From Cohnella baijiui (GTDB lineage Bacteria; Bacillota; Bacilli; Paenibacillales; Paenibacillaceae), in NCBI RefSeq assembly GCF_020731285.1, contig NZ_JAJFOW010000039.1, forward strand, positions 1 to 59,559: DNA of 59,559 bases, read 5' to 3'. The notes under the pieces were generated by a model. It did no database searches. It was not told where the DNA came from and saw nothing but the letters and a program-made list of their open reading frames with translations. The translations under genes and the position numbers were made by a program. Within the stretch, counting starts at the first letter, position 1. Each line of letters opens with the position of its first letter. This document shows, piece by piece, positions 8,862 through 17,278 of the stretch.

Positions 8862-9479
8862 ATGTCGGATCGCAAAGAAGAACTGGACCGCCGGGTCAAA
8901 CGGACGCGCCGGGTCATCCGGGACGCGTTGGTCGCTTTGATCCGGGAAAAAGGGTTTGAGTCGATCACCGTGCAGGAGATCGCGGCCCGCGCGGACGTCA
9001 ATCGGTCGACCTTCTATTTTCACTATCGGGACAAACTCGACCTGCTGGAGCAGAGCACCGAGGAAATGCTGGAAGCGTTCAAGGAGGCGCTGCAGGTGCC
9101 CTCCGAACAGGCTAAAGCCTGCACCTTCACGGGCATCGCGTCCGCGACGCGCCACTTCGTGCATATCGCCGAGCATGCGGATTTCTATCGCGTCATGCTG
9201 CGGGAAGTCGGGCTTCCTTGCTTCTCGAAGCAAATGAAGCGCGCGATCGAGGAGACGTTCTATCAAAAGTTCGATACGGCGCAGACGGACGAGCGGGAAG
9301 CGCAAGCCCCCCGGGAAATCCTCGTGGCGTACGTCGCATCCGCGCATTTCGGACTCATCGAATGGTGGCTCGATCACGATCTGCGTTACAGCGCGTCGTA
9401 TATGGTGGAAGTGCTGAATCGACTCGTCAAGTTCGGGCCGCTCCACGCGCCGTCGCTGGATGAAGCGCTCCGGGCTTGA
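8862..9479 (+). CDS. TetR/AcrR family transcriptional regulator
   Basis: A 205-residue regulator. The N-terminal helix-turn-helix is clear: VQEIAARADVNRSTFYFHY at about residues 36-54. The rest is a helical ligand-binding domain with WWLDHDLRYSASYM near the C-terminus, as in TetR_C_14-like proteins. The start is set at 8862, where GGGAGGGAAGGA precedes ATG; the longer frame adds about 56 residues with no family match. It is divergent from the FMN reductase, its most likely target. Confidence 0.88.
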   Translation: MSDRKEELDRRVKRTRRVIRDALVALIREKGFESITVQEIAARADVNRSTFYFHYRDKLDLLEQSTEEMLEAFKEALQVPSEQAKACTFTGIASATRHFVHIAEHADFYRVMLREVGLPCFSKQMKRAIEETFYQKFDTAQTDEREAQAPREILVAYVASAHFGLIEWWLDHDLRYSASYMVEVLNRLVKFGPLHAPSLDEALRA

Positions 9480-9561
9480 ACCGCTCCAAACAGGCGAAGT
9501 CGGGAACGATGCCGAATCGGGGCGGCGCGCGACGCTCTTTTGCCGTCCCCTTGCGCTGATT

Positions 9562-9689
9562 TGTTCGATTTTTCGAATACGAACGCCTACTTTTCCGCGG
9601 AACACACGATTCTATTCGATTTTTCGAATACGAACGCCCGCTCTCCCGCTGAAACACACGATTCTATTCGATTTTTCGAGTTCAAGCCC
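9562..9689 (+). repeat. Three hairpin repeats of about 52 bp
   Basis: The 12-mer TTCGATTTTTCG occurs at 9564, 9615 and 9667 (spacing 51 and 52 bp). In the first two copies it sits inside the inverted repeat ATTCGA-TTTT-TCGAAT. Copies 2 and 3 share a longer identical stretch beginning AACACACGATTCTATTCG. Together with the leuCD terminator this fills the 308-bp gap between tetR and leuD. The same core recurs near 25.6 kb and 59.5 kb. Forward frames crossing it translate to repetitive nonsense. Confidence 0.85.
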
Positions 9690-9708
9690 CTCCTATCGCT
9701 ACAAGCAC

Positions 9709-9746
9709 AAAGGGCGGCGCGGGGAATGTCCCCGACGCCGCCCTTT
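9709..9746 (-). terminator. Hairpin terminator between convergent leuD and tetR
   Basis: A very stable GC-rich stem of about 16 bp (9709-9724 with 9730-9746, one bulge). It lies 40 bp past the leuD stop and 230 bp past the tetR stop. The T-run is only three on either strand, so it may work in both directions, mainly through stem strength. Confidence 0.6.
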
Positions 9747-9787
9747 GATCTCCGAGCGAATCGAAAATGTACCTTAATAATTGCAAA

Positions 9788-10396
9788 TTAGAACGAGTTG
9801 GCGAGGCGCGACGCGTACTTCGCTTCGTATGCGGCGATCTCGTCCGCATGCTGCAGCGTCAAGCCAATGTCGTCCAGTCCTAGAAGCAGGAACTGGCGAC
9901 GGTGTTCGTCCAGCTCGAACGGGATCGATAGGCCGTCCGCGTCGGAGACGACTTTGTTCTCCAGATCGACGGTCAGCTCGTAGCCTTCCTTCGCGTCGGT
10001 CCGCTGGAACAGCTCCTCGACCTGCTCTTCGCTGAGCTTGATCGGCAGGATGCCGTTCTTGAAGCAGTTGTTATAGAAAATGTCCGCGAAAGACGGCGCG
10101 ATGACGACGCGGAAGCCGTAGTCCAGAATCGCCCAAGGCGCGTGCTCGCGGGACGAGCCGCAGCCGAAATTGGCGCGCGAGATCAGGACGGAAGCGCCCT
10201 GGTAACGCGGCTTGTTCAGGTTGAACTCCGGAATGGTGCTTCCCTGCTCGTCGAACCGCCATTCGTAGAACAGAAACTGGCCGAAGCCGCTGCGCTCGAT
10301 GCGCTTCAGAAATTGCTTGGGAATGATGGCGTCGGTGTCGACGTTGACGCGGTCGACCGGCGCCACGAGACCCGTCAGTTTGGAAAATGGTTGCAT
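9788..10396 (-). CDS. leuD: 3-isopropylmalate dehydratase, small subunit
   Basis: With LeuC it isomerises 2- to 3-isopropylmalate in leucine synthesis. The 202-residue length is normal. Family motifs include the opening TGLVAPVDRVNVDTDAIIPK, the swivel-domain GCGSSREHAPWAI and a C-terminal RRQFLLLGLDDIGLTLQ. It follows leuC by 18 bp. leuA and leuB are not in this window, unlike the B. subtilis ilv-leu operon. Confidence 0.97.
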   Translation of the reverse strand: MQPFSKLTGLVAPVDRVNVDTDAIIPKQFLKRIERSGFGQFLFYEWRFDEQGSTIPEFNLNKPRYQGASVLISRANFGCGSSREHAPWAILDYGFRVVIAPSFADIFYNNCFKNGILPIKLSEEQVEELFQRTDAKEGYELTVDLENKVVSDADGLSIPFELDEHRRQFLLLGLDDIGLTLQHADEIAAYEAKYASRLANSF

Positions 10397-10414
10397 CGTA
10401 TCGGTTCTCCCTTC

Positions 10415-11836
10415 TTATGCCGTCGCTTCGGTCTTGAATTCCCAGTTGCGGACGTCGGTGAATTTGCCCTTGATCGCCGCAGCGGCGGCCATCTCCGGCG
10501 ACACCAGGTGCGTGCGTCCGCCGCGGCCCTGACGGCCTTCGAAGTTCCGGTTGGACGTCGAGGCGCAGCGCTGTCCGGGCTGCAGGACGTCCGGGTTCAT
10601 CGCGAGGCACATGGAGCAGCCGGCGTCGCGCCATTCGAACCCGGCCGCGGTGAAGACGGCGTCGAGGCCTTCCTTCTCGGCTTGGATCTTGACGCGCCCG
10701 GAGCCCGGCACGACGATCGCCGTGACGTTCGGGCTGACCTTGTGGCCTTTGGCGACGGCCGCGGCCGCGCGCAGGTCCTCGATGCGTCCGTTCGTACAGG
10801 AGCCGATAAACACGTAGTCGATCGGAATGTCCGACATCGGCGTGCCCGGCTTCAGATCCATGTATTCCAGCGCCTTCTCGGCGGCTTTGCGCTCGTTCTC
10901 GGTCTGCAGCCGATCCGGATACGGCACGCTCGACGTGATGCCGGTGCCCATGCCCGGGCTCGTGCCCCAGGTCACTTGAGGAACGAGCGACTCGACGTCC
11001 AGCTCGACGACGGTGTCGTAGACGGCGCCTTCGTCGGAGCAGAGCGCCTGCCACTGGGCGACGGCGCGGTCGTACGCTTCGCCCTGCGGCGCGTACTCGC
11101 GGCCGCGGAGGTAATTGAAAGTCGTCTCGTCCGGCGCGATCAGACCGGCGCGGGCGCCGCCCTCGATCGACATGTTGCACACCGTCATGCGCTCTTCCAT
11201 GGACAGGTCGCGGATCGCCTGGCCCGTGTACTCGATGACGTAGCCGGTGGCGAAGTCGGTGCCGTACTTGGCGATCAGGCCGAGGATCAGGTCCTTCGCC
11301 GTGATGCCGGCCGGGCGATTGCCCACAAAGCGGACTTCCATCGTCTTCGGCTTCGCCTGCTGCAGACATTGGGTAGCCAGCACATGCTCGACTTCGCTCG
11401 TGCCGATGCCGAACGCCAGCGCGCCGAACGCGCCGTGCGTGGACGTATGGCTGTCGCCGCAAACGATCGTCTTGCCCGGGTGCGTCAGTCCCAGCTCCGG
11501 CCCCATGACGTGTACGACGCCCTGGTCGATCGTGTTCAGGTCGTAGAGCTTGACGCCGAACTCTTGGCAGTTCGCCGTCAGCGTATCGACCTGCTGCTTG
11601 GAGATCGGGTCCTTAATGTTGAAGCGATCCTTGGTCGGGACGTTGTGGTCCATCGTCGCGAACGTCAGGTCCGGGCGGCGCACCTTGCGGCCGCTGAGGC
11701 GCAGGCCTTCGAACGCCTGCGGCGACGTCACTTCGTGCACCAGGTGCAAATCGATGTACAGAATGCTTGGTTTGCCCGTTTCCGAATGAATGACGTGATT
11801 GTTCCAAATCTTCTCGAACATCGTCTGTTTACTCAT
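10415..11836 (-). CDS. leuC: 3-isopropylmalate dehydratase, large subunit
   Basis: Catalytic aconitase-family subunit carrying a 4Fe-4S cluster. Cluster ligands are visible in VFIGSCTNGRIEDL and GCSMCLAMNPD. The substrate loop and HTHGAFGALAFGIGTSEVEH are typical. The start is set at the ATG at 11836, with a GGGGTG site upstream; an adjacent in-frame ATG at 11839 is equally possible. The longer frame to 11884 adds 16 residues without support. A LysR-type gene diverges upstream across a 120-bp gap containing a nested dyad. Confidence 0.96.
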   Translation of the reverse strand: MSKQTMFEKIWNNHVIHSETGKPSILYIDLHLVHEVTSPQAFEGLRLSGRKVRRPDLTFATMDHNVPTKDRFNIKDPISKQQVDTLTANCQEFGVKLYDLNTIDQGVVHVMGPELGLTHPGKTIVCGDSHTSTHGAFGALAFGIGTSEVEHVLATQCLQQAKPKTMEVRFVGNRPAGITAKDLILGLIAKYGTDFATGYVIEYTGQAIRDLSMEERMTVCNMSIEGGARAGLIAPDETTFNYLRGREYAPQGEAYDRAVAQWQALCSDEGAVYDTVVELDVESLVPQVTWGTSPGMGTGITSSVPYPDRLQTENERKAAEKALEYMDLKPGTPMSDIPIDYVFIGSCTNGRIEDLRAAAAVAKGHKVSPNVTAIVVPGSGRVKIQAEKEGLDAVFTAAGFEWRDAGCSMCLAMNPDVLQPGQRCASTSNRNFEGRQGRGGRTHLVSPEMAAAAAIKGKFTDVRNWEFKTEATA

Positions 11837-11894
11837 CATGTTCACCCCGTAATAATCTCTCTTCCGAATGGTTGACCTCATCATACCATCTCCC

Positions 11895-11934
11895 CTATCA
11901 TTGATCCAAGATATAATATCTATAAAGTTGATAG
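11895..11934. promoter_or_regulatory. Nested dyad between leuC and the LysR gene
   Basis: The inner palindrome AGATAT-A-ATATCT (11909-11921) and an outer inverted pair CTATCA/TGATAG (11895-11900 and 11929-11934) share the same centre near 11915. The position between divergent genes and the AT-rich symmetry suit a LysR-type operator controlling leuCD and the regulator. A TATAAT lies inside the inner palindrome, so binding and promoter recognition could compete. Confidence 0.55.
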
Positions 11935-11957
11935 TCCCTGATTATAAGGAGGCCCTT

Positions 11958-12860
11958 ATGGAATTCCGCCTGCTCCAATACGTCATCCAGATCGCCGCCG
12001 AGCGCAACTTCTCACGCGCGGCCGAAAAACTGCATATCGCGCAGCCTTCGCTTAGCCAACAGCTGTCTAAGCTGGAGAAGGAGCTCGGCGTCCTCCTCTT
12101 CAAGCGGAGCACCAATTCCGTCGAGCTGACGCACGCGGGCACCGTCTTTGTCGCCAAAGCGCAGCAGATCGTCGACATGACCGAGCAGCTGCGCCGGGAA
12201 ATGGAGGATCTCGCGGATCTGCGCAAAGGGCGGATCGTCGTCGGCAGCTTGCCGATGACCGGCTCCCACGTGCTTCCGCACGTGCTGCCCGCCTTCCGCA
12301 GCGCTTACCCGGACATCGAGATCGCGCTCGTCGAGGACACTTCGGCACAGCTCGAGCAGTTGACCGCGAGCGGCGGTACCGACGTCTGCCTGCTGTCGCT
12401 CCCGCTTGTGGAGCCCGCGCTTGCTTACGAACCGATCATCGAGGAGGAAATCTGCCTGGCCGTCCCGCCCGATCACCCGCTCGCCGCAGCCGCGTCAAGT
12501 CGTCAGGTGTCCCTCGCCGAAGTGGCGGAGGAATCGTTCGTCATGCTCAAAAAAGGCCAGGGCTTCCGCGCCCTCGCCTTCCGCATGTGCCAGGATGCCG
12601 GCTTCAGCCCTCGCGTCGGGGTGGAGAGCACCAACATCGAGACGGTGCAATCGCTCGTCGCGGCCGGGATGGGCGTCGCGCTCGTGCCGGAGATGGTAAC
12701 ACGCAGACCGCTGCCCGGCCTCGCCCCCGTCCATCTCCGTCTCGAAGGGCGCCCTTCCCGCACGCTTGTCATCGCCTACCGGAAGGGGCGGTACTTGTCC
12801 AACGCGGCCGAAGCGTTCATCGCGACGTTCCGGGAGACGATGGCCCGCCTCCCCCGCTAA
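11958..12860 (+). CDS. LysR family transcriptional regulator
   Basis: A 300-residue LysR-type regulator. The winged helix-turn-helix spans about residues 1-60 (FSRAAEKLHIAQPSLSQQLS) and is followed by a linker helix and a substrate-binding domain (about 90-295, with GIGV-like VAAGMGVALVPEM). The start at 11958 follows AAGGAGG; the longer frame starts inside the operator region and is rejected. Divergence from leuCD suggests it controls leucine synthesis, perhaps sensing a pathway intermediate, but this is inference from position. Confidence 0.9.
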   Translation: MEFRLLQYVIQIAAERNFSRAAEKLHIAQPSLSQQLSKLEKELGVLLFKRSTNSVELTHAGTVFVAKAQQIVDMTEQLRREMEDLADLRKGRIVVGSLPMTGSHVLPHVLPAFRSAYPDIEIALVEDTSAQLEQLTASGGTDVCLLSLPLVEPALAYEPIIEEEICLAVPPDHPLAAAASSRQVSLAEVAEESFVMLKKGQGFRALAFRMCQDAGFSPRVGVESTNIETVQSLVAAGMGVALVPEMVTRRPLPGLAPVHLRLEGRPSRTLVIAYRKGRYLSNAAEAFIATFRETMARLPR

Positions 12861-12882
12861 GCCGGCAAGGCCCTTGCGTCCG

Positions 12883-13485
12883 TCATTCGAGCCAGCCGTT
12901 GTCCGTGGCGATCGCGACGGCTTCGATCCGGTTTTTCGCCTCGAGCTTCTGGAGAATTTCCGAGATATAGTTGCGGACCGTCCCCCCGGACAAAAACAGC
13001 GTGCCCGCGATCTCCGACACCGACTTGCCGTCCGCCAGCAGCGACAAGACGGCGCGTTCCCGCTCGGTAAGCGGATTCGGCTTTTCCCACAGCGAGACCG
13101 ACAGTTCGGGACTGATCGCCCGCTTGCCCGCCATCACCTGGCGCAGCGCATCCGCGAGCTCCTCGATCGGCGCGTCCTTCAGCAAATAGCCGCTCACCCC
13201 CGCTTGGACGGCCCGCTGCAGGTACCCCGTTCGGGAAAACGTGGTCAAAATGACGATGCGGCACGGATGCTCTTCCCGGCGCAGCGTCTCCGCCACCTCG
13301 AGCCCGGTCATTTTCGGCATTTCGATATCGAGAATGCACAGGTCGGGCGAGAGGGAGCGGATCAACCGCAGCGCTTCTTCGCCGTTTTCCGCCTGTCCGA
13401 TGACGCTCATGTCCTCCTCCATGCCGAGCAGCATGCCCAGCGCGCCGCGCAGCATACCCTGGTCTTCCGCGATGACGATCTTCAT
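12883..13485 (-). CDS. NarL/LuxR-type response regulator (YvfU/DesR-like)
   Basis: A 200-residue two-component regulator. The receiver domain (1-120) has the acidic pocket IAEDQ, phospho-acceptor Asp53 in LDIEMP and the conserved LLKDA lysine. The C-terminal LuxR helix-turn-helix spans about 137-195 (LTERERAVLSLLADGKSVSE). Its ATG overlaps the kinase stop by 4 bp. Gene content and order (ATPase, permease, kinase, regulator) match B. subtilis yvfRSTU. It probably activates its own operon through the dyads at 16423-16459. Confidence 0.92.
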   Translation of the reverse strand: MKIVIAEDQGMLRGALGMLLGMEEDMSVIGQAENGEEALRLIRSLSPDLCILDIEMPKMTGLEVAETLRREEHPCRIVILTTFSRTGYLQRAVQAGVSGYLLKDAPIEELADALRQVMAGKRAISPELSVSLWEKPNPLTERERAVLSLLADGKSVSEIAGTLFLSGGTVRNYISEILQKLEAKNRIEAVAIATDNGWLE

Positions 13486-14699
13486 GCGCGTTCCTCCTTG
13501 GCTCTTTCTTTTGAAACTTCGGCGTCCTGCGCGACTCCCTCTTTCGTCTCGCTTTGCGATTCGGCTTCGCCGCGCGACGCCACCGGGAGATGCATCGCGA
13601 AGCGGCTCCCCCCGTCGGGCTGCGTTGCTGCCTCGAACCGTCCTCCTAGAAACGAAAGCCGCTCCCGCATATTGCGCAGTCCGTTGCCCGCCCGCAGCTG
13701 CCCGTCCTCCGCCTCCGGCAGCCCTTTGCCGTCGTCACGGACGATCAGCGCGAGCTCGGTCTCACTTACCGACAAGGCGATTTCGCACCGCGAAGCCCCG
13801 CTGTGGCGGACAACGTTCGTCACCGTCTCGCGGAGGGCGTAGGCCAGGACGTGGGCTTCCAGCGGATGGACGGCCCCCTCATCTTCGAACCCTTCCGCCG
13901 CGCAGGCGATGTTGGCGCTGTGCAGCAGCTGCCGAGCCCGATCCAACTCGTCCGCCAGCCGCAGCGCCCGCATATCCGTCACGAGCTCCCGGATTTGCCT
14001 CAGCGCAGTTCTCGCGGTGCCGTGGATCTCACGGAGCTCCTCGCGGGCCCGTTCGGGCTGGCGCGTCACGAGCTTGCCCGCGATTTCGCTCTTCAGGGAA
14101 ATGAGCGTCAGCGTCTGGCCGAGCGTATCGTGCAAATCGCGGGCGATACGCTCCCGTTCCTCCTGCTGGATGAGCTGACGAATCCGTTCGTTGGCGGTAT
14201 CCAACTGCTTGCGCAGCTCGCGGGAGCGCCGGATCGCCCGCATGACGAACGGAAACGCCAGCATGATGCCGATCGGCGGCAGCAGACTCGCCCATTCGTC
14301 CGGCGAGAGGACGGCGAACTCCGCAATCAGCACGTAACTGAAGGCGGCCGCCATCGCGGCCATGACCGCGAGCGTCTGCCAGAACTGCGTCTGAAACACG
14401 GCCAGCGCCACGATGAAAAAGCCGATCGTGATCATCCCGGCGTCGCTGAGGAGCGCAAGACCGGCCGCGATGGCCGTCATCGCCAGCGCGGCGGGAAACG
14501 ACCAGGCGCGCCTCCTGAAGCCCAGGACGTAGAAGACCGTGAACAACGCCACGAGGGACAAGCCGATCGCGGCTTTGTCCCCGGGCAAGCGGATGAGATA
14601 GAAAATCGGGACGACGAGATAAATGAGCCAGATGTAGGGGAACCACGACGAAGTGTAGGTTTTGCTGTACGAGGTTCCCGGTTCGCGCGGCGGCTTCAT
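13482..14699 (-). CDS. Membrane sensor histidine kinase (HPK7 type)
   Basis: A 405-residue kinase. About six hydrophobic segments lie between residues 20 and 155 with almost no extracytoplasmic domain, as in DesK-like intramembrane sensors. A coiled stretch follows, then a HisKA_3 dimerisation domain with phospho-acceptor His190 in RIARDLHDTLGQ, and a HATPase domain with DDGKGL and GLRNMRERL. The start at 14699 is supported by an ATGA overlap with the permease stop. The long frame reaching 15431 runs through the permease gene in the wrong frame. Confidence 0.92.
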   Translation of the reverse strand: MKPPREPGTSYSKTYTSSWFPYIWLIYLVVPIFYLIRLPGDKAAIGLSLVALFTVFYVLGFRRRAWSFPAALAMTAIAAGLALLSDAGMITIGFFIVALAVFQTQFWQTLAVMAAMAAAFSYVLIAEFAVLSPDEWASLLPPIGIMLAFPFVMRAIRRSRELRKQLDTANERIRQLIQQEERERIARDLHDTLGQTLTLISLKSEIAGKLVTRQPERAREELREIHGTARTALRQIRELVTDMRALRLADELDRARQLLHSANIACAAEGFEDEGAVHPLEAHVLAYALRETVTNVVRHSGASRCEIALSVSETELALIVRDDGKGLPEAEDGQLRAGNGLRNMRERLSFLGGRFEAATQPDGGSRFAMHLPVASRGEAESQSETKEGVAQDAEVSKERAKEERA

Positions 14700-15451
14700 G
14701 CCCGGGTGCCCTTGCGGTTCAGCCGCCAGACGGCGAGCAGAATAAAGACGGCGGCATACCCGAGCAGAATGGCCGGCGTTTCCCATGGAATCGCGCGCCC
14801 CGCCATGATGTCCCACGCTCCTTCCGCGAAGCGATAGGACGGCAGCGCATGCGAGATCTGCGCCATCCAGTCCGGCATTTGCTCCGTAGGCGTCCACAGC
14901 CCGCCGAGCAGGGCCAGCACCATTTGCAGCACTGTGGAGAGGACGGTCACAACCTCCGGCGCGTCGAACGTGCCGAGCAGCGTCCCGAGCGCGAGGAACG
15001 GGATCATGCCATATAGCATCCATAGCCCGCTCTCGAGCCAGAAATGGAAGGGCATCTGAATATGCTTCACCAGGATGCCGACAGCGAACATGAGGAGAAT
15101 GATGCCCAAATGAATCGCCGCTTGCGACAAAATTTTCGAGAACAGGTATGCCGAGTTCGGCAGCGGCGTCGTGCGCAGCCATTTCGCCCATCCCCGTGAC
15201 CGCTCCTCGGCGAGCCTCGGACCGAGCGAGTTGAGGCTCGAGCCGATAATGCCGAATGCCGTCATCGAGATCAGGTAGTACGCCTTCCAGTCGATCCCGC
15301 CGACCTGCACGTTGTCGCCGACCGAAGCGACGAAGACGAAGTAGAGCATCACCGGCATGACGATGCCGAGCAGGAAAAACCGGCGATTGCGCATCGTGCG
15401 CAGCAATTCGGCGGCGCTTTGCGCCTTCCACATTCTCAAGTAAGCGTTCAT
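14696..15451 (-). CDS. ABC-2 type transporter permease
   Basis: A 251-residue membrane subunit of an ABC-2 exporter. Six hydrophobic segments are visible, for example RRFFLLGIVMPVMLYFVFVA, a long pair around residues 100-165 and a terminal segment ending in Lys/Arg. The start ATG at 15451 shares one base with the ATPase stop (TAATG). The substrate is unknown; family members in such kinase-linked operons export lipids, peptides or drugs. Confidence 0.9.
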   Translation of the reverse strand: MNAYLRMWKAQSAAELLRTMRNRRFFLLGIVMPVMLYFVFVASVGDNVQVGGIDWKAYYLISMTAFGIIGSSLNSLGPRLAEERSRGWAKWLRTTPLPNSAYLFSKILSQAAIHLGIILLMFAVGILVKHIQMPFHFWLESGLWMLYGMIPFLALGTLLGTFDAPEVVTVLSTVLQMVLALLGGLWTPTEQMPDWMAQISHALPSYRFAEGAWDIMAGRAIPWETPAILLGYAAVFILLAVWRLNRKGTRA

Positions 15452-16356
15452 TAGGCAGTCTCTCCTTTGCGATCGCCGCTCCAAATCGTCTGGAGCGCTT
15501 GCTCCAGTCCGCCGGCCGAGATTTCGATATCGGAAATGTCCGCGCCTTCCCCGATCAGCTGGCGGAGCAGCCGGTCGGTGTCGGTCGCCGTCAGGCGCAC
15601 GCGGCGCCCTTCCCATGCCAGGTCCGTCACGCCGGCCAGCCGCTTCAGCCGCTCCGGCGTTATGCCGTCTCCCGCCGTGAACGTCATCGTCCGCACGCGA
15701 TTCAGCCGACGAATCTCGTTCAGCGTGCCGTCCGCCTTCAGAACGCCTTCATCGATGACGACGACGCGGTCGGCGATGCGCTCGGCCTCATCCATATGGT
15801 GGGTTGTCAGAATAAGCGTCTTGCCCCGATCCTTCAACTGCCCGATCGTCTCCCAAAACCGCTGGCGGGATTCGATGTCCATGCCGACCGTCGGCTCGTC
15901 CAGGAAGAGCAGCTCCGGATCGCCGGCGAGGGCGAGGGCGAACGACAGGCGGCGTTTCTGCCCGCCCGACAGCCCTTGCGTCATCAGCTTGGCATGCGGC
16001 GCGAGCCCGGACCATTCCAGCAGTGTCCGCAGCGGCAGCGGTTTGTCATAGTATTGGCGGACGAGCTCGATCGTCTCTTCGACGCGCAGCCGCTCGATCA
16101 CGCTGACCTCCTGCATCATCGCGCCGAGGCGGTTGCGGACCTTGGCGTCCGTCGGCTTGCCTCCCAGCACGGCGAGCTTTCCTTCGGTCGGGGCGGAAAC
16201 CCCGAGCAGCATCGACAGCGTCGTCGTCTTGCCTGCGCCGTTTCGTCCGAGCAGCGCCATCGCCGTCCCTTTTTCGACCCGCAGCGTCAAATCGCGGACG
16301 GCGGTTTTCGTTCCGAACCGCTTCGTCACCCCGTTCAAATCAATAGCCGGCAACAT
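15451..16356 (-). CDS. ABC transporter ATP-binding protein
   Basis: ATPase partner of the permease. Walker A is GRNGAGKT (37-44), the signature is LSGGQKRR, Walker B LLFLDEPTVGMD and the switch TTHHMDE. A C-terminal region of about 80 residues follows the nucleotide-binding domain, as usual for ABC-2 exporters. The start at 16356 (MLPAID) is chosen because it places the first strand at the family position. A start at 16389 would leave essentially no leader after the promoter at 16394-16423. The ribosome-binding site is poor, so the start is uncertain. Confidence 0.88.
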   Translation of the reverse strand: MLPAIDLNGVTKRFGTKTAVRDLTLRVEKGTAMALLGRNGAGKTTTLSMLLGVSAPTEGKLAVLGGKPTDAKVRNRLGAMMQEVSVIERLRVEETIELVRQYYDKPLPLRTLLEWSGLAPHAKLMTQGLSGGQKRRLSFALALAGDPELLFLDEPTVGMDIESRQRFWETIGQLKDRGKTLILTTHHMDEAERIADRVVVIDEGVLKADGTLNEIRRLNRVRTMTFTAGDGITPERLKRLAGVTDLAWEGRRVRLTATDTDRLLRQLIGEGADISDIEISAGGLEQALQTIWSGDRKGETA

Positions 16357-16393
16357 CTTCGTCTTCACGCTCCCTTTCGTTGTTCGCATTCTT

Positions 16394-16459
16394 ATCGTAC
16401 AAGATGCGGCGGGATGGCGTCAGACACAGATGTCACCGGCTCGGGATGACATTTGTCAT
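16394..16459 (-). promoter_or_regulatory. Promoter and two operator-like dyads of the ABC/two-component operon
   Basis: Minus-strand -35 CTGACG (16418-16423) and -10 TACGAT (16394-16399) are separated by 18 bp. Upstream lies the perfect palindrome ATGACATTTGTCAT (16446-16459), and a related imperfect dyad GACACAGATGTC (16423-16434) abuts the -35. Their centres are 24 bp apart, at about -65 and -41 from the predicted start, which are classic activator positions. The response regulator is the likely ligand (inference). Confidence 0.55.
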
Positions 16460-16471
16460 GCTTGCGGCATG

Positions 16472-17278
16472 TTATTCGTAGACGGACGGACGGCGGTCTG
16501 CAAATACCGGGATGCGCCCCCGCACCTCGTCCGCAAGCGCCAGGTCGATGTCGGCGTATAGGATGTCCGCTTCCTCGCCGGCTTCGGCGATCACCTCGCC
16601 CCACGGATCGATCACCATCGAATGGCCGAAGAAGCGCGTCTCTCCGCTCGTGCCGCTGCGATTGCAGGCGATGATGTACATCTGGTTCTCGATGGCCCGC
16701 GCCTGCAGCAGCGTCCGCCAATGATGAAGTCGCGGATGCGGCCATTCGGCGGGGACGAACAGCACCTTGGCGCCGTCCAGCGCAAGTTTGCGAGCCAGCT
16801 CGGGAAAGCGGATGTCGTAGCAAATCATGACGCCAGCGGGCACTTCCTCGAGTGCGAAGCGGCCAGGCTTGTCGCCCGCGGCCAAATGCAGATGCTCGTC
16901 CATGAGCTGGAACAGATGAATCTTGGCGTATTCCACGATCTCGCGGCCTTCGCGGTCGAAGCCGTAAACGGTGTTGGTGACGTCCCCGCCGCGGTCTGAG
17001 CGACGCTCGGCGATCGAGCCGGCGATGACGTTCACCCGGTGCTCGCGCGCGAACGCCGAGATTTCGGCCCTCGTCCGCTCCCCGTCGGGATCCGCCAGCG
17101 TCCGGATCTCGGTCAGGGCGTATCCGGTATTCCACATTTCCGGCGCGACGATCACGTCCGGCTTCGGCGAGGCCGCCGCCGCTTCCCGGAGCAGGCTCGC
17201 CAGCCGGGCGAAGTTGGCCTCGACGCGGCCGACCTCGATATCCATTTGAATGAGCGCGATGCGCATCGTCTTCGACAT
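16472..17278 (-). CDS. mtnU: Carbon-nitrogen hydrolase, methionine-salvage associated (MtnU-like)
   Basis: Nitrilase-superfamily amidase of 268 residues, comparable to MtnU (YkrU), proposed to deaminate alpha-keto-acid amides such as the product of glutamine-dependent MtnE. The catalytic triad is visible: Glu in VAPEMWNTGY, Lys in EYAKIHLF and Cys in GVMICYDIRFPE. It diverges from mtnE across 186 bp, whereas B. subtilis has mtnU next to mtnE as well. No SAM (S-box) riboswitch was recognised upstream. The MtnU name rests on family plus context. Confidence 0.82.
   Translation of the reverse strand: MSKTMRIALIQMDIEVGRVEANFARLASLLREAAAASPKPDVIVAPEMWNTGYALTEIRTLADPDGERTRAEISAFAREHRVNVIAGSIAERRSDRGGDVTNTVYGFDREGREIVEYAKIHLFQLMDEHLHLAAGDKPGRFALEEVPAGVMICYDIRFPELARKLALDGAKVLFVPAEWPHPRLHHWRTLLQARAIENQMYIIACNRSGTSGETRFFGHSMVIDPWGEVIAEAGEEADILYADIDLALADEVRGRIPVFADRRPSVYE

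Noticed and set aside
9562..9689. Possible CRISPR array
   Set aside because: Only three units, the repeated part is not a clean 25-40 bp, spacers are partly similar, and no cas genes are present.
9460..9791. Forward frames with repeated IFRIRT- or FSNTNA-like peptides
   Set aside because: They are translations of the hairpin repeats, without ribosome-binding site or family features.
10142..11875. 577-codon forward frame opposite leuC and leuD
   Set aside because: It mirrors two certain genes; composition is typical of antisense GC-rich frames.
13482..15431. A 649-codon reverse frame covering kinase and permease
   Set aside because: Only its C-terminal 405 codons form a kinase. The rest is the permease gene read in another frame, and the ATGA overlap at 14699 fixes the true start.
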